From positions 12,087,077-12,151,076 of the forward strand of contig OW386289.2 of NCBI GenBank assembly GCA_936432065.2: a DNA stretch of 64,000 nt, written 5' to 3'. The notes under the pieces were generated by a model. It was given only the letters and a program-made list of their open reading frames with translations, did not search any database and was not told where the DNA came from. Each line of letters starts with the position of its first letter. The first letter of the stretch is position 1. A program made the translations under genes and the position numbers. This DNA comes from Rutpela maculata (taxonomy: Eukaryota; Arthropoda; Insecta; Coleoptera; Cerambycidae). Shown in pieces: positions 54,762 through 64,000 of the stretch.

Positions 54762-56096
54762 TATAATGTAGTATAGTCTATACTGTTTCATAGTTTATAA
54801 CTAAAAAATCAAATATCAGTAGATTTGTCACATAATTAACACACTTGCAATAAAATAGATCTAATTTCTGTAAACATCATCTACATGTGTTATGTAATCA
54901 CAAAGGTGGAGACTGTGAAATATAATTGAAAAATTAATTGACTTAGCTGAGCGAGTACAGACCTAGGTGCAAGTGAACGTAAAATAACGCTTGTCAAACA
55001 TATTCGACAGTCGGCCTGCCTGTCGGTTGTCGGTTGGGGCTATATCTAAAAAACTACTTGATGAAAAAAAAACAATACTTGGCAGGTAATTGACCTTATC
55101 ATCAAAGAAAAACCGGATATACTCTTAGTGAAAAATATGCAGGGTGGACATCCTAAAAACAATTCTTAAAAAAATATATAAGTAATGCAACAACAATATT
55201 TAGTCGGAGAGCAGCCAATCTGTAGCTCAAAATTGTACATAATGATTCAAAAAAAAATTTTCGGATTCGAGTTTTTTTCGTTTATTTGCATTTTCTGAGA
55301 ACATTTACCATAGTAATGTATATTTTTTTTATACCATCAGAAAGTAGAGATTTCAACGAACAAAAAGCCCACCGACTTTTAAAAAAGCAGATATTTTGAC
55401 GTGAGAATTTTCGATTGAAAATCAGGGGGCTTTTTCGATATTAAGTCAAAATAAGGTGAAAAAATGAATATTTTAAATCAAAAAAATTACTGTGTATTTG
55501 GGACATAAAAAGGTAAGTTTTCTCCAAATTTCGTGAAAAAATAAATTTTTTTGCAAAAGATAAAAATAAAAAACCAAAAACTTGGTTATTTGAATTTTTC
55601 ACATAAATTTTGAGGTTATGTGAAAAAAGTGTAAAAACAAAAGTTGTAGATCTTTTTATTACCTACAACTTTGCCATTTAACCTTTTTTCATAGGACTTG
55701 TAGTTTTGCCGGAAATCGAGATAAAATGTTTTTTACCCTTAAAAACTCACCCCCCTTCCCCTTCCCGACCTCAGATTGCCCGTAAATTATTTTTCCTTTC
55801 ATTTTTGTTATATTCTCTACCTTTTCCAATGGGTTTCATCCTACTATAATTTTTTTTCACTTTTTACCATTTTCAAAATTATCGACCCTGGTCTATTGGT
55901 CATTTTGGCAATCTTAAATCAATGGGCGAATTCAAAAATCAAGTTTAGCAGGTTATTTTACATCAGCTTACCTATTTTTTAGGTGGGTGTTCGCGAGTTG
56001 TATAGAGGGTGTCGAATTCAGAGGGTCTGGTCTTCCACTAATTGGCATTGAGTTTGGCATGTACTTATAGGGTGCCGGTGCCGTGCTTAAGAAAAT
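54762..56096. other. No gene recognised; repeat fragment near 54950-55160
   Basis: 54990-55160 (GCCTGCCTGTCGGTTGTCGG, then AAAATATGCAGGGTGGACA) is a diverged relative of the head of the CAGGGTGGTCAC array at 57850. The rest is AT-rich. Confidence 0.4.
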
Positions 56097-56357
56097 GATT
56101 TCGTAGTTCGAGAATTTCTCTTACATCCCTGAACCGATTCAAAAAATTTTTTGATAAGCCTTTAGAGACAACATTATAGAATGGTACCAGACTAGTGAAA
56201 AGTAAAAAAAAAAAATTTTTGATTTTCGCACAAATAAAAAATTTTTCTTTTTTTAGTTTTAAATAGCCTAAGTACCATTCTATAAAGCTGTCTCTAGAAG
56301 AATATCAAAACATTTTTTCAGTCGGTTCAGGGATGCAGGAAAAATTCTCGAGTTACG
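56097..56357. repeat. Fold-back, about 260 bp
   Basis: GCCTTTAGAGACAACATTATAGAATGG-type sequence (56158) mirrors CCATTCTATAAAGCTGTCTC (56275), and TCCCTGAACCGATTC (56127) mirrors GTCGGTTCAGGGATG (56321). Confidence 0.7.
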
Positions 56358-56849
56358 TTCAAGAAACCGCCCACCTTAACATCATCGCTAAGAAGAAGAC
56401 GGAAAGAAAAGAGATAAGGAAAGTTTTGTGTAAATAGTTTTACGGATTTTTAAAAATTACTCTTATTTTTTACAACAAAAAATTTGAACTTAACTTTTTA
56501 ATGATTCATGCTAATGAGAATATTAAAAGAAACTCGAAACACCATTTATTTTATATAACAATGCTCGAAACAAAAATAATTGTTCTTCACATAAATCATT
56601 ACAATGTTAAGCAGAATATCTGTGCTAGAAAATTAGTTGTGATTAATGATAATAGAAGTAAATAATATTTCCTCTCACAGTTTATATTTTCTAAGAATAA
56701 TATTAATAGTACAGTAACTGTAGGTTTTAATTTAGAATTAATGTCAAACATTAAATTTTGTTTCTCTTTTTATAAGTTAATAGTATATGCATCAAATAAA
56801 TATTTCTATGCGGGAACTTGCTAATTTATAGGGGGTGGCACCCAAAAAA

Positions 56850-57450
56850 AAAATAACTATTGGAACTGAATTAGAGTCATATTTTGAGGAAAAAGGTTGT
56901 TTAAAATTTTTCAAATAAATTGACAATCTTTAAATTATAACGACTTGAACATTACGATTTGAGAAAACAGGTACTTCAAAACGAGTTTTTGGTTGATTAG
57001 ACTAGTTCCACAGTGCCACAAAATGATTGATGATGATTTTGTTGAATAACTCGAAATGTGTCCCAATTAGCAAAATAATAAGAAAGATTATAAACTGATC
57101 TTACATCAAAAATGCTGATAACCAAAATAAAATACTATTGATTAAACTTTCAAATGATTTGGGACTAGATCTTTTTTAATAAAAACGTCGCCATTTTGTT
57201 AGTGTAAAGTCAGTAATTAAAATATATATAATTCTCCAGTTCAGTTTTTCGTTAAGATGCATGCACCTAGATGCTCAAAATTTTGTCGTCTGGTTACAGC
57301 ACTTGCTTTAGAGAAAAAATTACACTTTAAACGTTAAAGGGGTTTCGAAAAAAACGTAAAATGTTTACTTATTTGCAGATATCTCAATAAATACTAGGTT
57401 TTAGAAAAAATAGTGGAGATCAAAAATAAAGCTTATAAACTGAGGATAAG
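56850..57450. repeat. Solo fragment of the 19-24 kb palindrome family
   Basis: TGCAGATATCTCAATAAATACTAG (57376 area) and the GCACTTGCTTTAGAGAAAAA block (57299) match, in reverse orientation, the segment around 19820-19920 (ATATTTATTGAGATATTTGC; CTCTAAAGCAAGCGC). Diverged; one arm only. Confidence 0.5.
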
Positions 57451-57465
57451 CTTTTTTTTTATATC

Positions 57466-57679
57466 TAATATATAAAAATCTCGTGTCATAGTGTTTGTTA
57501 TCGAACTCCTCCGAAACGGCTTGACCGTGGTGTATATTTGGTAGGTCTGAGAATAGGTCGTAGGCTATTTTTATACCCCTAGGTGATAAGGGTGGCCCTA
57601 TCCAAAAATTTTCTTTTTATTTTTTGAACAAACATTTATAATTTATATGGCAAAACAACGTTTGCTGGGTCAGCTAGTA
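57466..57679 (+). mobile_element. Short Helentron-like non-autonomous element
   Basis: Starts ATATATAAAAATCTCGTGTC and ends GCTGGGTCAGCTAGTAT. I recall this start/end pair from small, high-copy Helitron-related (HINE-type) insect elements. It also contains GAACTCCTCCGAAACGGCTTG, common in them. No target duplication is expected for that class, and none is seen. Confidence 0.45.
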
Positions 57680-57849
57680 TTGATATAAGATTAATAGTTT
57701 CTGAGATTTTTACTTCCCTCGCTTACCGAAGGGAAATATTGTAATCGTAAAAAAATCACCCTCGAGTTATCTTCAGATTTTCAATTTCAGACTATGTAGA
57801 TAACGAAAACTAAAGCCATTTAATTCCGTTATCCTGTCTGTCTGTCTGT

Positions 57850-58086
57850 TATCTGTCTGTTGGCTCTATATCTACATAACCACTTAGCGGAGAATAATAT
57901 TTGGTAGGCAGTTGATGCTACTACCAACGAAGAACTGGAATATACTTTCAAAGAAAAAAATGTGACGGAAGACTATAATATTTGACATGTAGTTAACACA
58001 ACTGTCATGGAAGAAAAATATACAGGGTGGTCACCAAATAAAATAATTAAATAATGTGACGGAGAGTCATTTATTTTGCATTTGGT
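57850..58086. repeat. CAGGGTGGTCAC tandem array, left piece
   Basis: GTTGGCTCTATATCTACATA head, then units with ATATACAGGGTGGTCACC and AATGTGACGGA. It is separated from the main array (60330-61665) by the palindrome at 58087-60328. Confidence 0.6.
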
Positions 58087-60328
58087 TATAGTCTATTGTC
58101 CATGTACTGTAGAAAGGAACTAAAACGTTAAAGGGTTTTTATTATTTCTTATGTTCAATTGACCCCAAGATATGAAAAAACCGCGGAGTGCTACCATTTA
58201 AAGTGGTGCGTTTTTGAGATCGAAGTAAAAAGGTCCACTTTTCATATTTTTTTTGCTCGAAAACCATGAATTTTTTCTATAAACACGTCAATAGAAAAGT
58301 GTGTAGAGATTTAAATTTCCAATCGAAATGGCACCTTCAGAAGTCAAAAATTTTTTTTTACAAAAATACGTCCAAAAAACAAAACAAAAAAAAAGAAAAA
58401 ATGCAATTTTTTATTTTTTTTTTTTTTTATTTTAGCCTGTAACTATTTTTCGGGTACATTTAGGCATAGACATTGCTGCATAACAAAAAAAGCTGGCATT
58501 TTACCCGTTAAAATGAGATTTTGTAAACAGTTTTACGATTAATAGTGACCGAGATATAGCGTTTTAAAGTTTGCAACTTTTAACTTTTTTTGCTAATTTT
58601 TACTATTTTTTTTCAAATTTCGTCCTGTAACTTTTTTCTGAGTCAATTTAGGTGTAGACATTATTATATTAAAGTGAAAGCTGACTTTACGCCCGTTGAA
58701 ATGGTGGCTGGTAAAAGTCTACGACAAATAGAAACCTAGATAAGCGTTTCGAAGAGTGTTACTTTTATTAACTTTCTTCCAATTTTTACGTTCTTTTTTA
58801 TTTGTCAAATGCAGATATTGCTACATGGAATGTACTCGCAGCATTCTTGTTTAAATAGTCTGCAATAGAAGTTTATGTGATCAATTGTAACCAAGATACA
58901 GTCTAGATATAGTAGATGATTGTACTTAAAAAATAACTTTTTACATTTTTCCACTTCTGAAGTTTATTATATCACGTGTTTTTTTTTTGTTCAAATAAGT
59001 TAGATTAATAACTTACATTATGAAATTATTCAAATGCTGGATTTAACATATTTTCAAAATCAATGTCGATTTCTTCATCGGCATCTATGTAAACATCGTC
59101 TTCCGTTATTTGAGGTACATCAGCGTTTTCACAGTTCATTCCCATACATTCTTTGCAAAAAATGGAGCAATTCATTCCCAATTTTCTGCAACCACAGTTT
59201 CCTCTGCATCCTTTGGTGCATTTACAGGCTATTTTTTCCAGCAAAACTTGTGGTGCGCTAGGTTTATTTGTCAAAATTGGTACTAGTCCATTTTCTGAAC
59301 TTTTCCAACCCCAGATGAGAGGATTTACAATATTTCCCTTCCAATGTTGCATTTGCAAGTAAGTTCTTAAACCATGATGCATGCATATCTTATAGGTATC
59401 TTGATTCCGTCTACATGATATCATCACGAAATGTGCCAGTAAGCTGATTTTCTGAGGCCGGAAATACGAAAAATGGATAAGGATAATAAGGAGAAAAACA
59501 ATACTTTAAGATGGGTTAAACTTCTATTGCAGACCATTTAAACAAGAATGCTGCGAGGTCATTCAGTGTAGCAATATCTGTACTTAAAGCATTTGACAAA
59601 TAAGTTATAGGCCGAAATTTAAAAAAGAACGTAAAAATTGGAAGAAAGTTAATAAAAGTAACACTCTTCGAAACGCTGTATTTAGGTTTCTATTTGTCGT
59701 AGAGACTTTTACCAGACACATTTCAACGGGCGTAAAGTCAGCTTTCACTTTAATATAATAATGTCTGCACCTAAATTCACTCAGAAAAAAGTTACAGGAC
59801 GAAATTTGAAAAAAAAAATAGTAAAAATTAGCAAAAAAAAGTTAAAAGTTGCAAACTTTGAAACGCTATATCTCGGTCACTATTAATCGTAAAACTGTTT
59901 ACAAAATCTCATTTTAACGGGTAAAACGCCAGCTTTTTTTGTTATGCAGCAATGTCTATGCCTAAATGTACCCGAAAAATAGTTACAGGCTAAAATAAAA
60001 AATAAATAAAAAATTGTATTTTTTCGTTTTTTTTTTGTAAAAAAAAAATTTTTTTGACTTCTGAAAGTGCCATTTCGATTGGAAATTTAAATCTCTACAC
60101 ACTTTTCTATTGACGTGTTTATAGAAAAAATTCATAGTTTTCGAGCAAAAAAAAAAAATTAAAAGTGGACCTTTTTACTTCGATCTCAAAAACGCACCAC
60201 TTTAAATGGTAGCACTCTGCGGTTTTTTCATATCTTAGGGTCAATTGAACATAATAAACAATAAAAACCCTTTAACGTTTTAGTTCCTTTCAACCCTCTT
60301 TTTTTGTACATAGACAATAGCCTATTAA
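58087..60328. repeat. 2.2-kb palindrome with a CXC gene remnant in its loop
   Basis: Arms 58087-58875 and 59521-60328. AACTAAAACGTTAAAGGGTT (58119) mirrors AACCCTTTAACGTTTTAGTT-type sequence (60266); GTGACCGAGATATAGCGTTT (58547) mirrors 59866; GAATGTACTCGCAGCATTCT (58827) mirrors 59545. The loop (58876-59520) holds the CXC ORF. The palindrome splits a tandem array whose units continue on either side. Confidence 0.8.
59026..59450 (-). pseudogene. CXC-type C-terminal exon remnant
   Basis: An open frame on the minus strand. A plausible acceptor (CCGGCCTCAG before 59451) starts it in phase with the following 141 codons, so no Met is needed. Counted from the first residue of the frame at 59427, residues 21-42 read RTYLQMQHWKGNIV and WGWK; about 50-62 read PILTNKPSAP; then C68, C70, C74, C78, C80, C87, C91, C94 and C99 form a CXC-like cluster (KIACKCTKGCRGNCGCRK). 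The end is acidic. I recall the order xTYLQxQxWKGN..NPxxWGW..PxxTxxPxAPxxLL..I.CxC as the C-terminus of the CTHEEAD-core family. It could still be a usable exon, but no core domain is nearby. Confidence 0.6.
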
Positions 60329-60329
60329 C

Positions 60330-61665
60330 ACAACTGTCAAAGAAGATAAATATAAAAATATAATAATACAGAGTGGTCAACCTAAGAAACTAATGAAAAA
60401 AATGTAAAGTAGGATGATAATATTTCATACGCAGTTAACGCAACTTTCAATGCAGAAAAATATACCGGATGGTCACCAAAAAAAAAAAAAATGAAAAAAT
60501 GTGACGAAGGGCAACAATATCTCGCTTGTAGCTAACACAATGGACAAAGAAAAATATGAAGAAAAAATTATACAGGGTGGTCACAAAAATAAAAAATGTG
60601 ACGGAGGGCAATAATATTTCACATGTAGTTAACATAACTGTCATAGAAAAAAAATATACAGGGTGGTCACCCTGAAAAACATAATGAAAAAAATGTGCCA
60701 GAGGACGATAATATTTCGTATGCAGTTGACGCAACTGTCAAGAAAGAAAAATATAAAAAATATACAGGGTGGTCACAAAAAAAATTAAAAATCTGGCGGA
60801 GGGTAATATTACTTCGCATGAAGTTAACACAACTGTTAAAGAAGAAAAGTATGAAAGAAAATGTACAAGATGGTCACCGTAAAAAAATTAATAAAAAAAT
60901 GTGGCGAAGGACGATACTATTTCTCATGCAGTTATCGAAACTGTCATGGAATAAAAGTATGAACGATGTACAGCGTGGTCAGTCTTATTAAAATAATGAA
61001 AAATATAATGCAGGACGATATTTCTCATGTAGCTTAGACAACTGTCAAAAAAATATAAAGGATGGTCACCCTAAAATTAAGAAAAGTGGCGAAGGACGAT
61101 AATATTTCGCATGCAGTTAATGCAACTCTGAAAGAAGAAAGATATGAAAAATGTACAGGGTGGTCACTCTAAAGAAATGAATAAAGAATGTAATGAAGGA
61201 CTATAATGTTCGTATGCAGTTAACGCAACCGTCAAGGAAAAAAAATATAAAAAATATACAGGGTGGTCAAAGAAAATATGAAAAAAATGTGGTGGATGAC
61301 AATAATATTCAGCATGCAGTTAACACAACTGTCGCGGGAGAAAAATATAAAAAATATACATGATGATCACCTCAAAAACAACATAAAACAATGTGTCAGT
61401 GGACGATAATATGAAGAAAAATATGAAAAATATACAGGGTGGTCACTTAAAAAAATTTAAAAAAATATATAAATGAGGACAATATTTCGTATGTAGCTTA
61501 TACAACTGTCAAAGAAGAAAAATATGAAAAAAATATACAAAATATGAAAAATATACGGAGTAGTGGTCAAGAAAATAATGAAAAATATGTGACGAAGAAC
61601 CATAGTTGCATGTATAGTTAACATAACGGTCAAGGGAGAAAAATATGACAAATACAGGGTGTACC
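60330..61665. repeat. CAGGGTGGTCAC tandem array (about 13 diverged units)
   Basis: A unit of roughly 85-120 bp recurs: AATATACAGGGTGGTCAC, then AATGAAAAAAATGTGACGGA, then CAATAATATTTCGCATGCAG, then TTAACACAACTGTCAAAGAA. The GGTGGTCAC word falls near 60371, 60466, 60573, 60658, 60764, 60872, 60971, 61058, 61155, 61258, 61357, 61435 and 61556. Individual units differ, so it is an old array. Short frames through it are not genes. Confidence 0.8.
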
Positions 61666-61726
61666 ACTTAAAACTCCCGGCGCCATTTTCTCGATAACCA
61701 AAAGCGATATTTGAATTCTGTAAAAG

Positions 61727-63381
61727 CGTTGAGTGAAGAGTCCTTATAGAGATGCAGCCGTGTACTTAATATCGTAGTGCGGGCAGGGTCTGTGGTATAG
61801 TTAGGCGCCACCGACCGGGGTCTAGCAATCTCGTCAATCTCAGTCCCTCAGTCGGCTGATAGCACTCGCATGGTTCGTGTCATTTGTTGTATTAGTGCAC
61901 CGTAAAACGAGGAAAAAAAAGTAGCTTCCTTCTTGAAAAAAAATTTTTGAAGGTACAACCACATGGGACCTTCACAGCATGATAGATTAGGTCCTTGGCC
62001 ATCTGTAATGTCCAATTACAATATTTTTTGGGAGGTCAAACTATTTTTATGATGAAAAAAAATAAATCTGTCAGAATTAATTTTTCTTACATTTTCACAC
62101 ATCCCTCGTGATATCTCCGGAACCAATTGAGATAATTATACGTATTTTTTTTTAATTGATGGAGGAAATGTGGGCGAAGGTCACTGCTTAAATTTTGTTT
62201 TTATGGAAAATCTAATTTTTCTGTAAAACGAGGTAAAACTTGAACATTTACTTCCCTTGCAGCGCTTTTTTCAGTAAGCGAAAAACTTTTTTATTTTAAG
62301 GAATTTTGACATACCATCTGCGTATGAAATAAAGTCTACACCTCAAGGAAGTTTTTAAAACAAAAATCAGGTCTCTACGACTTATAGTTTTCGAAATTTT
62401 GTTATTTAAAGCTGAGTTTTTCGATCCTAGAGGCCTAGATGTCCGGCAAGTGTGGACTATTTAATACAAGTAATCTTATATTATATTATGCCAGTTAGAA
62501 ACAAACTTTTCTTTATATAATGTGAATGCAAATGAGTATTAGTTATTTTTATTGAGTTATTACATATTATTTAGTGCTTAACAATGGAATGTTTATTCTG
62601 TGGACAAACTTTGAAAGATAATGACAAATTAGTGAGACAAAATCCTAGATTGCAAGGAGTAAAAACAATTATATATGCCACGGTAACAAAGGCGAGACAT
62701 TTGTGTCGAAAAGATTTTGCAACAAGAGGAAAATATTTTAAGTGGAAAAGTCAAAGTGAAATTTCATATAGCCTGCAAACAAACCTATATTAGTTTGTAA
62801 AATCTTAAAAATCTTTCCCAATTCAGTGAAATTGAAAATGTATCTTCGTCTTCGGTAAGATGCAATAAATTTAATATTCGGACAATGTGTTTAATATGTA
62901 ATACATCGAGAAAGAAAGGCGTAATATGGTATACGATAATTCTCTGTAGACGTGATTTATCTTTATATTTCTTTGCCACCTTATTATCAGTCTAGTCGAT
63001 ACATTGTTGACAAGGGGCCGACTTGACATTTTTATTGTTAATGATGGGATTTTGGAGAATGAGAGGGGAGTATGCGTTTATTTTCGATTTATCGCAAATA
63101 TTTGAGAAACCAAACATAGTATAATTTTTCACATCCAGTGGAAGTATAGTAACAAAAAAATTTTTTAAAATTTTTATTGTTCAAATAGGCTTAGAATATC
63201 ACGAAACATCGAGATTTTAAGTTTGAGCGAAAAAAAAATTCTGCCTGCCTGCCTGTCTGTTTATTTTCATAACAATTAAATATAAAAACCCAATGAGCTG
63301 CTGGCAACATAAAACATTTTTTTTCCCAGTAAAATAAACCATTTTGATATAATATTAAATAATACATAACAAAGAAAATTA
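61727..63381. repeat. Right arm of the 15-kb spaced inverted repeat
   Basis: Inverted copy of 48033-49686, 1655 bp, only scattered differences visible. It includes a TAGTCGGC/GCCGACTG block near the inner end and part of the ACTTCCACATCC repeat near the outer end. Confidence 0.9.
62584..62793 (+). pseudogene. Zinc-finger-like 69-aa ORF, right arm copy
   Basis: Starts at ATG 62584 after AGTGCTTAACA. Cys3, Cys6, His39 and Cys41 could hold a zinc. The middle reads QNPRLQGVKTIIYATVTK, and the C-terminal YFKWKSQSEISYSLQT has no recognised motif. It is identical to the left arm frame. Either the first exon of a CTHEEAD-type gene or a small ORF of the element itself; transcription is unknown. Confidence 0.4.
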
Positions 63382-63465
63382 AGTAAAAGTTCCATGTACC
63401 ATGTGCATCACAAATGCGCACAACGTGATAAAGTGAATTTTATTACTTTCACATCAATCACATCC

Positions 63466-64000
63466 AGTGGAAGTATAGTAACGGCAAAAAAATTTAAAAA
63501 ACTGTCATTGTTCAAATAGGCTTAGAATGTCATGAGACGTCGAGATTTTAAATTTGAGCAAAAAAAATTTCTGTTTGCCCGTAACTTTTTTGTGCGCATG
63601 TTTACTCTGGAACCGTTAAAGATATTGACTTGAAATTTGATACACGTATGTATTTTAACGAGAACTGGAACTAGATTATATTTTCATTTTATTCCGTTGA
63701 AGGGTAAATTGGGATAAAGGGGGGGGGTAAATAAGTAAATCAAGCATGTAAGAGTCCATAAAATTGGTATTTAGTATATATAAGAAAAGATAAGGGCTCA
63801 AAAAATTACTCCCATTACCACCCCCACCTCACTATTAAAGGGGGGTGGAAAAGCGTCAACATATTTTTTACTTCATTTGCCCCCTCTACCACCCCCTTCC
63901 ACCACCCCTCACTACCGATGTGACATATCGTTTTATAGGTTTTTGGAGTAGGCGATTTCAAATATTATGTTATTAACGTTTCATAAATAATTTTCACATA
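63466..64000. mobile_element. ACTTCCACATCC repeat family, copy 4 (reverse, cut by window end)
   Basis: Starts CATCCAGTGGAAGTATAGTAA and shows the same blocks as copy 3 (GCGCATGTTTACTCTGGAAC; CACTACCGATGTGACATATC). It runs off the window. A partial copy at about 63120-63300 belongs to the right arm. Confidence 0.65.

Noticed and set aside
54948..55010. Possible second SMYD exon border (GTACAGACCT near GCTTGTCAAACATATT)
   Set aside because: Similarity to 44830-44896 is short and the coding part does not continue; noted only as a possible small duplication.
60447..61651. Short frames across 60.4-61.7 kb
   Set aside because: They fall within the tandem array and change unit by unit.

Overview
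The window reads as AT-rich nuclear DNA of an arthropod, most likely an insect. It has spliced exons with GT..AG borders, an exon set of the arthropod-type SMYD (SET/MYND) family, the last exon of a monocarboxylate-transporter-like protein, a tRNA-derived SINE and many eukaryotic DNA transposons. The species cannot be named from the sequence. I see no bacterial operon, CRISPR array or rRNA.

Host genes are few and lie as islands among repeats. On the + strand, 17632-17783 is a terminal exon for an SLC16-like transporter; its upstream exons are not seen. On the - strand, three SMYD-family exons (44302-44844, 43757-43920, 37070-37177) join in frame with matching phases. The intron between the last two is 6.6 kb because a hAT-type element with a perfect 8-bp target duplication (37219-43111) sits in it.

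The dominant feature is inverted repetition. By the boundaries I can draw, about 40 kb of the 64 kb lies inside palindromes or widely spaced inverted repeats: 3.0-3.8, 7.45-16.45, 16.65-17.5, 17.9-18.57, 19.05-24.2, 26.2-26.6, 35.2-36.7, 37.2-43.1 (with inner fold-backs), about 46.0-47.0, 48.0-63.4 (1.65-kb arms about 12 kb apart), 51.1-52.6 and 58.1-60.3. One fold-back family with termini GTCCAGTCAATGA flanked by TA occurs four times.

Several palindromes carry pieces of what looks like one multicopy invertebrate protein family: a possible N-terminal zinc-finger-like piece (48620-48829 and 62584-62793), a core with CTHEEAD and HALTGSD motifs (13079-14116 and 14119-15093), and cysteine-rich CXC tails (8040-8195, 8209-8469, 59026-59450; a more canonical CXC piece at 31277-31375). 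The 9-kb palindrome has been broken by an LTR retrotransposon (9394-13074). That element keeps a single 801-codon reading frame of Gag, CCHC knuckle and integrase ends, but has lost protease, reverse transcriptase, RNase H and the integrase core. The other palindrome arm still shows the empty insertion site.

Region by region: 0-7.4 kb small TIR elements and a gene fragment; 7.45-16.45 kb giant palindrome with nested insertions; 16.6-18.9 kb fold-backs around the transporter exon; 19-24.2 kb second large palindrome; 24.4-33 kb a gene remnant and TIR elements; 33-35.2 kb featureless AT-rich DNA; 35.2-44.9 kb fold-back, SMYD exons and hAT element; 45-64 kb GGACGTCC-rich satellites, the far-spaced inverted repeat, a SINE, MITEs and a roughly 100-bp tandem array. 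Repeat boundaries were aligned by eye and are approximate unless a target duplication is given.
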